Assembly: GCA_019155185.1 (NCBI GenBank)
Contig: CM032808.1
Location: 12,280,607 to 12,344,606 of the forward strand
Source of the DNA: Beaufortia kweichowensis
Taxonomy: Eukaryota > Chordata > Actinopteri > Cypriniformes > Gastromyzontidae
DNA: 64,000 nt
Direction of reading: 5' to 3'
Position numbers and translations under genes: made by a program. The notes beneath the pieces were generated by a model that saw only the letters and a list, made by a program, of their open reading frames with translations, made no database searches and was not told the origin of the DNA. Of this stretch, positions 12,241 to 28,451 are shown one piece after another; position 1 is the first letter of the stretch; the number at the start of each line of letters is the position of its first letter.

Positions 12241-13240
12241 GGCCATACACACACAATCACACACAAAGCATTTGCTCACTCCAAACAACAAATACCAGCT
12301 ATAAACCTGACGCACACACCAACTTGACATCCACCAAGCTAATACATCCTAAACCGGGCCGAATACGAAACAGATATTCATTAAGCGCATTTTCACGCGC
12401 TGCGAATATCGATATCTCACCCCAGCCAAAACTTTCAAAAACCAGCTGTCATGCGGTCCGCGAGAGCAAGGGCTTGAGTAATCCACTCAGCGGGCTGACT
12501 CAGTTGCTCTCTTGTTAATTAATGAAATGGCTCGAATAGTTTCAGGTTGGTGACTCATTGGGCCGGTACAGTCATTGATAGCTTCCTGCAGCACGTAGGC
12601 ATGGGGCAATCCGCGCGTCCGCGGTGCAGGATTGAGTGCCGAGCGTGTGCGCTTGCCTGCCGTGTTTATCCACTTCATTATTTAGTGTTAATTAAGTTGG
12701 AAGCCTTCGTCAGTAAGGCAGAACAGTAGCATCTGCTGTGGGACAAAGAAAAGATGGGCTTTCGAATTTGAGGCGAGGGGACCGCTTTTCACGCCTGCCG
12801 CCCCAACGACCACAAGGAAAGGAAACGAGCGCAGACGCGATAACTATTTAGTGGACCAATTAATGAAGTATGCAAGGTGGGGAGCAGCCACTGGGACGGG
12901 ACAAAGCGTTGGCATCTGGGTGGGCAGCACATTACAAGAACCCATTCTGCTGTTTGGACACCCATAAAAGGTGCATTAAAAGGGAGGTTTCCCTTAACTC
13001 TTCCCCGTTGTGTACTAGCCATCCCTTCCGCACATGTGTGGGACCACTGAGCGAACGCGTCCAATCAGGGTTTAATGGTCCTGGAGTCGCAGGACGGTCG
13101 CGCCGCTCTCCCCAGTCCCCGGGCTCTAATCGCCCGCAATTAAAAGGGAATCGTGCGGACAGAGAAACTGGCCAAATGCACCTCGGAGAGATCTTGTCAA
13201 GCGACGGGGGGGAGCTCTAATGGTTTTTTAATGTAAATAT
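12241..13240. other. GC-rich candidate regulatory island
   Basis: A 1-kb, largely non-repetitive block clearly richer in G+C and CpG than anything within several kb. It carries TTAATTAA/TAATTAAG cores (near 12516 and 12688) and TAATTAA near 12856. Overlapping open frames exist on both strands with no recognisable domain. The best reading is a conserved enhancer cluster of the gene desert. An unannotated exon cannot be excluded. Confidence 0.35.
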
Positions 13241-16200
13241 TTGTTGACTTCAGCAACAGGACTGTGAAATGTTCAAATCAGATCCAGGGAACCAGAGGAG
13301 TTCTTTTCTTTGCCAAATGTAATCATTTTCACTGCTGAAAAACTTTTCTCTCTGTACAAGTGTCCTCTGAGGAGCGGGCGTAAATGTTTATGTGCAGTGA
13401 GAAATGTCAGCGCATCTCTCAGCTTTTAGAGAAAGAACGGCTGAGGACTCAGTGTAGATCATACTTTAACCATAAGGGGGTCAAAGGTCACTTTAGTCCA
13501 AAGTCACTCAGGGAGCATCACTCAGGAAAAATCTTTGTTTACTCACTGTTTCTTCCTCTCGTCTTTCTCTTTTAATCCCCCCTGCAGTGACAGCAAAGAT
13601 GTGAACGGCGTTGGAGATTTTATCCGCTGTTGTTTGTGAAGGTTCATCTTGAATCTGCCCTGGGAAGTCGTGAGTAGCAACAAAAAAAGTTGCAAAGTTC
13701 CTTACCAACAAACACATTAGCATTACAAATAGACCTGATTAACTGAAATAAAAAACCTGTGGGTCGAGTAAATAAATACAGCTTTTCACCCTGACCACTT
13801 ATAGGCTATGGCAAAGACTTTAACACTTAACAGACAAACAAACAAATAGCAAAACTTTGCTTGAGGGATTGATAGTAAATAGAAATTTACACCTTAATAT
13901 CTGCATTATTTTTTATTTTATTTTTTACTGACATACTATTAAACCTCTCCCTTCATGTTGGGAGAAATAAATGCAATAAAAGGCATTGCAGCAGTTCACG
14001 TGTGAGTATGACTGCTAGAGAGAGTGTATGTCACGCTTATCAGTGATATAAAGAGTGCAACACTGTTTTCTTTCAACCTAGCAAGAGATTTATGTTATAA
14101 AACTCAAAAATACTGCTGGTAAATGACAATAAATCAGCGCTTTAGTGAATCCTGTATGGTACACATAACTGTTACAGGCAATATAACAGAATTTGGGCAT
14201 CACCTCGGAGCAACTGTGGATTTTTTAGCTCAAAAGTTCGACCACCATAAATGCCATTGGTTGCATGATTTCATGTAATTGTGTTAACCACATTATAAAG
14301 CCTGGAAATACATTTTCTGTACCCTCAAGTGTATGAACTGCACTAAAAGTTTTTATTTTGGATTCACTATAAGTCAGTTTGTATAAAAGTGTCTGCCATA
14401 TGCAAATTGCATATGAAGTCTCATAGGAAAAGGCAAGCAGAAGTTCAGCCTTTAATGTCTAATAACTCAGTATAAAAATTAATCCCACGAGAATTTGTTT
14501 TAAAATGCAGCAGTACATTTAGGTACATTCAATTAAAAATTCATGTTGCCAGCAGGCTTCAGAGTTGGATTATTTATTAAATATTGGCATATGCTAATAA
14601 ATATGAGTCAGATTAAAAATTGATATTGCTTGTGGCCCAGACACAGGATATGCATCCAGTGGCATTGCCGTTTTTATGGGCTTACTGACCTGAGGGGTTT
14701 TATCCAAACGTAACGTCTGTATATGTGAGACCAGATTGAAACTGTCACTTATTGTATTCAGATACACCGTTTAATTTGTCTATTGACTGCATTTTAATCT
14801 TTAATTTTCATTTTTTAAAGGAATTTTAAATAACTGTGGTACATCCGAGATTAGCTAATACAGCTGTCTACCGCAATTAATCCAAAGTGGCACACGTGAC
14901 GGTGGTTCAGAGAGAGATACGGTAGGCCTTCATTTATCGCTGTGTTTCATTTCATGGACCGACTGTTTATTGTATCTCCAGAGATTGGCAGCTATAATCA
15001 GGGTGTGTAAAAACCGAGCTGGTATGTGTCTAAACCACATTCAATCTTGAATCAAATACCATCTCATCTATCTTCATGAGGGGTTTGATTCTGAACGGGT
15101 GTGACAGCAGTGAGACTTTACTGGTTTTGATTTTTAGCAGAGCATTAAGTGAGAACAAAGGTGTATTGAAGAGGGTGTAGTGGGACGGGTGGATAGGTCC
15201 ATACAGCAAGTGGCCTTTAGTGTATTTTACTGCATGACAAAATATTAAAACAGAGCTTTTCAGTCTTTCTGTACTCCTTGGAAGACAATAATGTATATGG
15301 AGTTTATGAGAGATGAGGAGATATCTGAAGGCGTGACACTGCTTGTATTTTTTGTGCGGTTTGATGTTGAGGACCACGACTTACACAGACAAGTCTGCCA
15401 TCTTCTGGTCCTTTTGTAGCAACACAGTGTTTTAGACAAACACAAAACACTTAAGGACACTTAATGTATAAAATGCATTCTGGTAAATACAAGATACAAA
15501 CCAAGTCTAAAATGTCTATTTTTGCATGTTTTGGTGGATGTATGACATCAGGTTCCTTCAGGTTTGTAGAGTAGATGTTTTTCATCACATTAACTACAGA
15601 TATGTTCTGACACAAAAGTTTACAACCAAATACTTTCTATCGTAATTTTAAACTGTGTATCATTTGTTTTATAATTGATTTTAGAATTTTTTTTAAATTA
15701 CACAAAATGTCACTTGGTTTGTTTTTTGTTATATAATGCAAAGACATTCATACAGTATATTTTTAATTGTGGCTTACTGTAAGCCAACAAATACATTATG
15801 GGGCCACTTTTTTACTGTACTGTATTTCTGGAAGGAGCATAATTCTCTTAAACTATAGTTTTTTTGTTGTTGTTTTTTATTAAAACCACAGTAACCACAC
15901 ATTAACAATGGTTTTCTACAGGAACCATAGTTTAACCATGATATTTGTAGTAAGACTGGGGTTATACAAATGGCAATCAATCCAACAAAAAACTATTTTT
16001 TATATACTTTCAGCATATGGTTACGTTTTTTTAAAGAGAAATTCATCATTGTCAATTCAGACACGTCCCATCAATCAAATTTACCGCTTTATTTACTTTT
16101 TATTTTGTTCCTCACAGGATGGACTGAGTTGGCCTTTGAATCATAATGGTATTCACTACAGACTCATTACCATCAGAACATTGCTTTCAATTAATGCATG

Positions 16201-17950
16201 TGATACGTTTGATCACTCCCTAACAAGGGAGTTGTGAGTAACAAGCGAACTGATTGCATCTGATCCGTTTCCTATAATTGTTTGCTTCTCGCAATAGTGA
16301 AATTGGGAAAAAACGAATTGGGAATTGATGACACTTAATAACTACAGAAAACAGATGGAATCACACTGGTGAAGGACTTCAAGGACTAACTGTAGACAGG
16401 TGAGCAACCACAGCAGAGCACAAATTGTCCTCCCACCTCTGAAAAAGTGCTTAGCTTGTCTCTCAAGTGGGACCTGAAAAGCGTAATGACCCTTATATAG
16501 CTAAAGAGTGATGAAAGAAGGGTAGAACTGGAAGATTTTTAGCTCCGTCTCTTATTTTCTGCTACTTATTCACCTCTCTGTATCTCTGTGGCAATGATAA
16601 ACCCTCAGAGATGGAGAACAAGGCTGGCGATGAAGTGTAAAGGCAGAAAGGGTCACTTTACAGACGGCACGGGCTGTCAGGCAGGGCGTCAGGAGGGCAG
16701 GAGAGTAAGAGAAAAGCAGACCCCTGTATCCGAGAGGGAGCTGGGGAGGGAAATGGGAAGAGCGAAGATTGAAGATCTCAGATGACTGGAGGGAAATCAA
16801 CAAATACAACAATGCACACACTGAGCAAATACACAGAATACAGCACAAATTTGCAAGAAAAAACAAGCCGTTCTGAGGGAGCTGACTGTTTGCATCAGAG
16901 CGGACCCAGCGGACATTCGCTCTGAAAGTTTGGATCAAATGCATTTAAATGCATTCCTGAAGCGTGTGAGTTTTGCGTTTTGAGGTCTACAGCGTCGAAG
17001 AAAGAAGAACTTTAGGGGGTTGCTGAGGCGCTTCACCTTAAGATACTTTTTTTTATCAATTATTTAACACTGAGTGTATGTGTGTATACCAGTGCTTGTG
17101 TTAATATTCAACACAGAAACCAGAGAAATACTGTTTGTGGTCTGCATAAGTACTAAACGTCTGTTTAAGGGCACAAACTTGTCCTTGATATAACCCTATT
17201 TTCATTTGGAGTAGAATAATTAGACATGCATTGGCACAATGATATTTTACACGGCTATTTTTAAATAAACAATAACTTACTCATGCTTTATTATTATTTT
17301 ATCTGTATTTTACACTCTAAACTGTAACTAAATAAACTGTAAGAAATAACATAAACGGAACTGTGAATAGTGTTGTGACTAAAATGAATCAATAATGTTT
17401 CATATTTTAGCATTTTCAGTGTACTCACCCAAATTAAAGGTGTGGAACCCATTCTTGGCTTTTCTTCATTATTTTACTTTTTAGTCCCAAATCATCCATT
17501 TCAAAACATTTTTCTGTAAATAAATTTTGGTTTTGTAATGAAAGAAATTAATCAAACATTTAATTATACATCATCCGAGAAACATTTTAGACTAATAATG
17601 TCTATAAATTTTTTTAGTCTAATAACCTTTGACAGCCTGAATGTCAACGCTGTACATTTTATATTATTTTTGCATATTATGTTGTGTGTAAGTGTATTTA
17701 TGTTTAGGCCAGTATATAGATCTGATACCTATTGTAAATTAGTATTCGTCCAATCATAGTCATGACTGACATTTTCATCCACTGTTGCACTTGTGTATAT
17801 AGTTGAGTGACGATAAAGTGGTTTGATTCGATTACCTTTCAACCCAAATAACTATTCACCTTGATGTATGGTAAATAGTAGTAAGCATTCTGTATTTTGT
17901 GGAGGAAGCAAGTCAAATTTCCAGTAATAAATGTCCCGTCATATGGGATA
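13241..17950. other. Intergenic, no gene seen; one decayed SINE tail and a small GC-richer patch
   Basis: AT-rich DNA with short chance frames. About 14368-14405 is another decayed 'AAAGTGTCTGCC' SINE/L2-type tail. About 14880-15020 (with CACACGTGAC) and 16560-16940 are GC-richer, non-repetitive patches. No poly(A)/promoter pair or splice-consistent exon set was found. Confidence 0.35.
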
Positions 17951-17959
17951 AGACCATCT

Positions 17960-18500
17960 GCTAAACGTCTACTTGCTTCCTTTCCTGATCTCAGATCTAA
18001 AAGCAGAGGATAATACCTTTGGCAAAATTATTCCGTTTATCTATAGCATTTATCCTCTATTCCAACTGCCTAATTAATTAGGAAGCAACTTATTTACAAT
18101 GATGACCTGGCAAAGCGTGAAGATAAGGAGCCAGAAATGCACATCGGATTTAGAGTTTCGATCTGAGCCAGTGATATCTGTCTGATGAATCTCAGATTTC
18201 CTCCAGCCAACTGTACTTCTTTCCTGGGCATTTCTCTCTGGTTCTGCATTTTGCTTGGCACTGAGATTTCCTTAGAGTCTGTGTTAATTACTTGGAGCTT
18301 CCTAATCCATTTTTATGGCTTATTTATCCGTCTGTGCTCTTGGCTTGCTGATTAAAGCTTTATAAATCATTTTTCACATCTTCATCAAGGCGGCAAAAGA
18401 AGCAGATTCGGATTCTCTCGCCGTGTATTTTCTTCATTGCTTATGTAATATTTGTTGCTCGTTAATGCTGGTGCGGAAGTGGCAGAGCTCCAAGACTTGT
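17960..18500. other. Candidate conserved non-coding element
   Basis: A non-repetitive block with TAATTAATTAGG (near 18071), GTTAATTAC (near 18283) and several TAAT/ATTA cores, balanced composition and no open exon. It ends 110 bp before a long CT microsatellite. It lies about 4 kb beyond the c1qtnf1 stop codon. Confidence 0.35.
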
Positions 18501-18612
18501 GCTGAAAATCTAATTTGAGAGGTAGTTCAGAGCCAAGTCCAAGAGCCAAACATAAATCTGTTCACTATAGTGCTGGATGAGCAGAAGCTCTCCACCATCA
18601 CTGCTCCACATT

Positions 18613-20918
<2,306 letters not shown>

Positions 20919-22476
20919 TCAGCCTTCAGACTTGGCTTTGATGAGGTGACCATTAAATGTGATGTAGGTGTCATAATCATCGCTGAACACCGCGTTCTCT
21001 CGCTCGCCCTTAAAAAGTCGAACCCACACTTGATCATCTCTCTCCAGCTCCAGCATGAGACTCTGGCTCTGCATGATGGAGCGATCGCTGGGTTGAGCGT
21101 ACAGGATGGCCATCTCCTGCTCATTTTTCATGATGTGCAAATACGTCTCCTTCTGGTTCCAGGTGTGAGCGTTCAGGCTGAAGAAGTAGATGCCCGGAAC
21201 GTAGCAGAAGAACTTACCTGAGAACATGTTGAAATGGCCGTACAGGTTAACGAACTCTGTGTCAAAGATCATGGCCTGGTAATAATCATTGCTGTGAAGG
21301 GCTTTCTTGCGGCCCACAGAGAAGGCAGCGTAGTAGGACTTGCAGGGTTCTCCGGGGACACCAATGTTACCCTTAGCTCCCTTTATGCCATTTGGCCCTC
21401 GTGGGCCGGTTTGTCCTGTCCTGCCTAATTTCCCATAATGTCCTCTCTGTCCAGGGTCTCCTTTTTCCCCTGAAAGGGAAGGAATTTAGGAATTTAGCAG
21501 CGAAATACAGTATATAGTGGACAGGTTGAATTCAGTTCATGAGTCTATTACATTCTTAATTTCTGATTTATGACATCCCACTTCCCAGAATCCTCATAAG
21601 GGTGTTTTGTTTAACATCCAATAAATAAAAATTATGAAGCTCAAATAACATATAATGATTTTGTTTGTCTGTTGTAATTGCAGAAGACGATAAAAGATGG
21701 CGCCAATCTGACAGCCGTTTTTCTTTTGCTGTTTGTAGATCGGCCCATAAAGCCATTTTCTGCGGCGGTTTGTTCTTAGTGGTCAACGCTTTCCTGCCCG
21801 CAGAAACAGCATGTGATTAACCAGGCCTGACCTATATCATTCACAGACAGTAAGTTATTCAACTAAGAGCTTCCAAAAGACTGACACTGATCCAGTTATA
21901 TATGAAATTATATAAGAGTGTTATAAAATTATGTACATTCTCGCTTATATCCCTAAAATACAAGATAATGTTTTATTATTGCATTTATATAATATCATAT
22001 TAGCTGTGTGTTATTGTATGTTGATTTTGTACCTTTTAGGATGGTGATGTTTATATGTGGCACAACTCTGAACTCGGGGTATTGAGGAGGGTCTTCTGCA
22101 GGTTCACAGCATCGCTTACATTCAGTTCCACTGGATTCATAGTGTAAAAGGATAATCACAATCAATCAACCAACCACAGCAATATCAACTACTATACTTG
22201 TTGTCTGCTTTATTGACCTGCTTATATTTAGTCAACAGGTTCATTATAAAGCCATTTAAAGGATGGATTGATAGATACTGTAGACAGACAGATGATGATT
22301 GATAGAGAGATTAAGGAAGTTGATGAGGTAAAGTACCTGCCATCCCTGTAGTATTCTGATGCTCTTTGAGAATCACTAGGCTCATACGTGTCCACATCTG
22401 GGTTTGGGGTTACGAAGGGCTCAGTCCATTTTGTAAACACCACCAGCAGCAGCAGAAGCAGATTTGTCAAAGGCAT
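20919..22476 (-). CDS. c1qtnf1: Complement C1q tumour necrosis factor-related protein 1 (CTRP1)
   Basis: Three coding exons on the - strand, 22476-22337, 22130-22033 and 21469-20919, join in frame (phases 2 and 1) to 262 codons; human CTRP1 is slightly longer, at about 280. Residues 1 to about 20 form a Leu-rich signal peptide (MPLTNLLLLLLVVF). A short Cys-containing linker (CKRCC) and an N-glycosylation site NIT (74-76) come next. Residues 80-121 are 14 uninterrupted Gly-X-Y triplets. From about 126 to the end is a C1q domain with hallmark text such as YYQAMIFDTEFVNLY, WNQKETYLHIMKN and FSDDYDTYITFNG. CTRP1 is a secreted trimeric adipokine/plasma protein that in mammals binds collagen and modulates platelet and metabolic signalling. 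An acceptor (CATAG) immediately precedes the ATG, so the 5'UTR lies in an upstream exon, probably near 27.4 kb. Confidence 0.95.
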
Positions 22477-25400
22477 CTATGACAAGAGTCATGACATAAT
22501 TTTAAAAAAGAAAAATTATATGTCAGATTTAATGCCATCCTTGTTGTGTTTTATACATCTGCTGACCTAGAACCAATGTCAAAAGACGTCAAAACATGCG
22601 CTGAAAAGTTTTGAAAGCAATGATGAGAGTCTTAAAATGTCACCTTATTTAAAAATGGTAATCATATTTCGTGTGTAAATAAAACCAAACCTCTCTCCTT
22701 CTACAACATCACACTATGGAAAAATCCATCTCGGTTAGTCATTTTCCAAACCATGAGATGAAAAGTTATCTAATGACCAAAAAAGTCTGACAGTTATTGA
22801 AGGAAGTCAATGCCAAAATTTACTTCAGCTTAAGAGAATGTCATTTAAGGTCACTTTTGTCTCCTTTCATTCCTTTTTCAGAGCATTGGTAAAACTTCCC
22901 ATAAATCGTTAGCAATCACTTGGGATATGGAAACTAAACAAACAAATCTGACATTTACTGTACATTTGTTCATTTGACATGGATTTTCAATTCTGCATCT
23001 CAGACTAAACACAGCAGAGACAACTGTATAAAGGACATATTGTGAAGAATTTGTGCTTGAGGAAGTATTGAAAAAAATCCAAATATTTTGTGAGGTAGCT
23101 GCAGAAAAGTGCTTGGCGGTCCAAAACACTTGGCGACCCATATAAACCCTAAGTTCCAAAAGTGGAAATATATATATCTACATAGGTATTGTTCATGCTT
23201 TAAAAATTCAGTGATCATCAGCATTCTTCTATAAAGACAGTTTGTCCACAAGAAATGTAATTATTATCCAATCTCAATAATGTACAAATGTTTACAATTT
23301 ACTACCATGGCCTGGCAAGTTAAGAAATAAAATGGCTTTAAAAGTTTAACACAACATATTTTTACAGTGCAGCCAAAAAATCTAAAATCTCGTTGAAAAA
23401 GTAGGAAAAACCTGGAAATAGATATATTTTCCATATCAAGTGTAAGAAAAGTAAAAATAGATTTCCTTGTTACCATTGAAACTGATACTCTGCTGATAAT
23501 ATTATTTGTAGTACAAAATTTAGATGTCATTTCACTAGTGGACTTTTTGACCCAAATCTGTGTAACAATTACACAACTGACACTAATTCACAGTAATTGG
23601 TGACACAATGCCACCGTTCTTCAGTGTTTCAGAGTGATGCTGTTTCCATGGTAACAGACAAAATAAATAATGACAGAAATGGTTGGATACTTGTCTGCTG
23701 AGATTGTAATTCAATGTTCTGTCTACGGCAAAGTGGTTTTAGTATATGATATGAGTACCTTATTCATATGATTACTCATCAAATTGTCTAAAACCACCCT
23801 ACCATCACCCCTGCCATCAACCATCAACCCACTTCAAATCAACATGGATGATGTGAATTTCAAGCATACCATTAAATATTTAAATACAGATTGCATGCTA
23901 CTGAGATTAATAAAATTTTCAGGGACCCATCTTCTTAAAGTTAAAGTTTGAAGAATAACGTGTTGTGTTCTTGTGTTTAATAGGGTATTTAAATAAAGTT
24001 TTGTTTCGTGTCATCTGACCAATATGTGTGTGTGTTTGTTTTATATTTATATGCTTATGACAATGCAAAGTTAATATTGCTATTTTTATGTTTCCAACAG
24101 ACTAAGCGCTGATCCAGTTCTTTTCAATCTGTTTTAGATTCCCTTTCTTGCTACTGTTTCTTTGATTATCATCTTTTTTATGCTCAGCTCTGTTTACATT
24201 CTCACATCTGATATTTTGGCATGAGAATCCCTCTCCTTCCTGCGGATACTGGGGCCGTGAGGTTATGTTTACACATACAGAACATCATTGAGCGCTCCTT
24301 TAGCTCAAAGCAAGTCTAGCAACATCTGGACTGACCTTTTTGAAACACTTATTACATAAGCTGAATGTTTTTGCACCCCTCTTTTCCAGGGAACACCATG
24401 CTCCAAATCATAAACATCCTTCGTGTTGAAATATTAAAAAGCCCCTAAATCATCTGTAGTGTAAAATCTCTTGATTAAGATCCAAGAGTGAAATATTTCA
24501 GTTGATTTCATCAGTCATGTACGGTAACCAGATTTGGCCCAAAAAAAATTATGTCATATACTTCTGGTAAATGTTATTTGCCTGCTAATAAACATAATAC
24601 AGTCATAAATGTCTAGCTAAATTCTGCCTTTTTTTGCCATACCTAAACAATTCTGAGGGCATGCTGTGGCGTGTCTGATCCATGAGGTGTGGCTTTAGTA
24701 GGTTTGGTAACTGAAAACACAAGTGTGGTCAATGATGCTGCTAAATCCAATGTGGATACAGGTCACCCAATTCTGTTTCCTTTTGCTTTGGTCTTTGTTC
24801 TGGATCACATGTAGGACAAGGATCATCAGGTGCACGTAACACGTAAATTTTGCTGTCTGAGGTTAGCGAAGATAAACAGTTGTCTAAAGGGATGATGTAC
24901 GGCCTCAATTTCTTGGGTTTTGGTGTGTTACCAAACCCGACCTACTTTCAACCATAACTCACTAAATAACCCACATTCACTTTGTGTGCTCTTTTAAAAG
25001 ACTACAGACAAACATTATGTGCACTGTGTTACCATGTGATACCAGGTATCCAGGCTTGGCCTGCCAACTTTGCATTTTTGTGATAGAAGTCTTTTAGAGG
25101 AAGTTGAATGAACTTCAGGGAATGAATGTGAACTTAAAGGACACGGCCAAGAACATCTACTGTATCTGCAGAGTAAACTAATTTATTAAAGCAACAATCT
25201 GTTTTGCTCCCTATAATTAGTCTCTCAAGTACATTAAGATACATAATCATGCATTAACATTAAATGGTCTCAAAGGTTTTAACAGAGAAACAGAACTTTT
25301 TCAAAAAATTTACCACACTCCTATTTGCCTTGTTGAAAGTCCACAGTTTCCCCAGTCTTACTGAATTGTAAAACCCCTTTCATCGTAAAGTGCAGACAAT

Positions 25401-27386
25401 TGCTAGGGGTGAACGGTTTGCAAACAAAGTATTAACTAACATCATGTACCTGTTCCAACAAGTCCTTTCCTCTTACATGGAAAGGGTATGTACCAAACAA
25501 AGATTTCACCTTTTGATTATTCAGTCATAGGCATTTAAATCATGACTAAAAGGGGGAATATAGCTCAGAAATTTAATTTTAAATTGTGATTTTCCAAAGA
25601 GAAGGATATAAAAACAAATCCTTTAATTTTGGTCAACTAGTCTATTCATGCAGGAAAACAAAGATACAGCAGCTGGATGTGATGGGCTGAGCTCAGAAAG
25701 GAATGTAAACTTACTACTTACCAAATACTGCTGTATATACTGTGTACTGCATATATGTTTTGATTATTATAACAAATATTATGTTTTAGGTAGAAATACA
25801 ATTAGTTTAACTGTAAATAGAAACATAGCTGAATGTGATGCTGGCTTTGACATCAAAATTAAGACAGTTTGTGTGGTCGCTTTGAAGTCCATGTGATGTA
25901 ACACTGAGGTCAGTTTCACCTCCTGACACATACAATCCACACCGCCTGAACTGAAACAACCTCTATGGTTCGGTTTACTAAAGACAGGGTTTGTACCAAG
26001 TTATTTCAGTCAACATGAAATATGGAAAACCATTGGGAATTATTTATCCATTGGGAATTGAGTGGATTATGACACATCTGTAGTTGAAAAAGGGGTTAAA
26101 ATGAAAGTTGGTACCAGAAATTGGTTTTAAGAAAATAAATATGAACATATCTAATTTCATGTTGGTTTGGATTTAAAGCATTGTATGAGAGATTCTTAAT
26201 AGCACTGATACTTAAATAGTTACCAATAAAAAATGGTTACCAAAAGAAAATGTATTTTATCATTTATTCACCCTTGTGTCCTTCCAAACACTTAAGAAGA
26301 TATTCAGTGGTTTCATGTCCATACAATGGGGACTAATGTTGTTTGGTTACAAACATTCTTCAAAATATCTTCTTTTGTAATCTGCAGAAGAAATAAAGTC
26401 ATACAGGTTTGGAAAGACATGAGGGTGAATAAACAATGAAAGCATTTTCATTTTCAACTCTTACTTTAAGGATGGCTCAAATCTTAAAAACTTATGCAAG
26501 GAAACTGCATTACACAACATCAGTTATTTTCCTTGGAAAATGTGCTGTGTGCCACTGATCTTTATAGAATCCTATTTCTCTGTATTCACAAGATGAGGCA
26601 ATTTTAACTTGGCTTTGTGATGGCATGCCTCAAGAATTCCTGTCCTAGATTCTGATCCTGCAGTGGCAGTGCAGATCTTTCCATGGACAATCAAGTAAAA
26701 CTTAAGATTAGTGCCTCTAGTGTCCTACATCGCCCATGATTTAGCCGATGTCTTTAGGGACAGGGTGTGAGCAGCAGAATGAAGTAATATTTATTACATT
26801 GAGATATTAAAACCATATGAAGCCTGGGGTGTTATTTAATATGATAACATTCAGTCCAGCTGATTTATTTTGCTCTGCACCTGCTCTTAAAATGCAAATG
26901 TGCATATTCCCATGCATGTTTGACCTAACAATTATCTTGAAAATGCTGTCATCCATCAAAACAAAGAAAATGTCATTGAGAAACACAGTCACGGGTCTGA
27001 CTGGAGAATTGTTGTTATATAGCCGATATGCACGCATGCATTTTATGCAAGAGAGAAGCTCAAATTATGGTTTGGCGGCAGATATTTTGTTGTTTTTAAC
27101 GCAGTGTTAGAAAAAAACATCTGGATGATCTACCAGCAACACACATGCAACAGTTACCTGTCATCCGTGATCTTTTAATAAATTACCCACTTATTTTGTA
27201 AAAGAAAAAAAAAACTATTTGTCAGAGTACAATTTAAATATAGTCTTATCTGGGCATAAAGTAAGTTTTTCTTTGCACCGTATAAAACTTCTGCACACTG
27301 TTGCACTTGCAGTTTAATAGTACCAATAAGACAAACATCTGCTTCATACATTTCTAAGTTTGTGAAACTCAAGTGATGTTTCTTAC
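22477..27386 (-). other. c1qtnf1: Probable 4.9-kb 5'UTR intron of c1qtnf1
   Basis: The region between the ATG-adjacent acceptor and the candidate leader exon donor at 27386-27385 (GTAAGA on -). No coding exon was seen. It holds a perfect RFX-type X-box GTTTCCATGGTAAC (23642-23655) and a palindromic MITE copy (about 26258-26456). The rest is AT-rich. Confidence 0.4.
26258..26456. mobile_element. Palindromic cyprinid MITE, copy 2
   Basis: Typical family text on the left half (ATTTATTCACCC, GTCCTTCCAAAC, AAGAAGATATT) is mirrored on the right half (AAAATATCTTCTT, GTCATACAGGTTTGG, GAGGGTGAATAA). No coding capacity. Lies in the c1qtnf1 leader intron. Confidence 0.75.
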
Positions 27387-27480
27387 CCTTTTCCTGACAG
27401 GTCCAAATCTTGAGGGTCCACAGAAGCTTCGCTTGGCTCGCTGTTCTTGCTCTGAGGATGCTTCTGTTAGTGTGTCTCTG
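27387..27480 (-). other. c1qtnf1: Candidate c1qtnf1 non-coding first exon
   Basis: On the - strand the text GGAAAAGG|GTAAGA gives a strong donor with the last exon base at 27387. A TATA-like TTAAAAA (27511-27505) lies about 30 bp upstream of a plausible start near 27480. No other - strand gene nearby could use this exon, and c1qtnf1 needs one. Inference only. Confidence 0.4.
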
Positions 27481-27539
27481 TGAGAATCTTACTGCCTGTC
27501 AATGTTTTTAAGACATCTCCCAAACTCAGCATGCCATGA

Positions 27540-28440
27540 GGAGTCAGAAAAAAGTGCAGGAAGGGAGGAGAACCGAGGGAGGAGCGCAGATGCAGCCAAG
27601 AGGGAGGGATGGAATCAAAACAAAGGGAAAAAAGGCAAGGGAATAAGGTTTACAGAAAAGAGACCAAAGTGGGTTGACTGGATGGACAAAATTACATACA
27701 GAGAGAGAGAGAGAGAAAAGAGATATATAAAAAGAAGAAACAAAGCATTGTGTGCAGCTACTTCCCAGACAATTTGACAAATGTTTAGTTGCTGCTCCAG
27801 GGAATATTTTATAGAGTAAAATTAGCATTTTAGAAACACAAACGTTTCAGTTAAGCCCACTAAAAGACTATAATAATAAATGTTAAACTTCTTTGAAAAT
27901 GTTTTATTATAATATAATCGCAGCTTACTAAAATACATTGAAATAGGGATTATAAAGATATAAATGTGATTTTGTTTTTTACCTAAAATAATTTTACTTT
28001 GAAAGTTTATGGTTATATGTTGGAATATAATTTTAACCTAAAGTGTTTATGTCAGTGTAAAACAAGAAAAAAAACCTACTCTTACACTTCATGTAAAACA
28101 TTCACAATCAACTTAGAAAAAGAAGGAAAACACTCTAGCAATGAAACCCACACAGATTTCTATGTTTATATTCTCTCCAAAGAGTTTTTCCAGTCACCTG
28201 ATTTATCATGGAATAAACCTTTTGACTATTGTTACTGTGTAAACCAGATGTTTAGATTATATACATAATAAACAAAGGAAACGTTGCAGAAATAGTGCTA
28301 TAATTTGTATATAAAGCAATGTAAGCACATTAGGGTCTCTATGTACATGTCCACATAAGATCTACATAGTGACCTTATTTATTTTCATAGTAAAACAACA
28401 CACCAGGAAATATTACAAACGTTTCTGCAACGTTCATTGA
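27540..28440. other. Intergenic, no gene seen
   Basis: Purine-rich DNA around 27540-27740 includes a (GA)n tract near 27699-27716. After this comes AT-rich sequence with no supported feature. Confidence 0.4.
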
Positions 28441-28451
28441 ATGCTTCCACA

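Noticed and set aside
12870..13220. 116-codon open frame in the GC-rich island
   Set aside because: GC-rich DNA lengthens chance frames on both strands here. No domain seen; kept as a non-coding candidate element.
16570..16944. 124-codon open frame on the - strand
   Set aside because: No recognisable domain and no matching splice/promoter signals; overlaps an open + strand frame.
17941..17970. Possible SINE tail (GGATAAGACCATCTGCTAAA)
   Set aside because: Similar to the L2/SINE tail but too short and altered to call with confidence.
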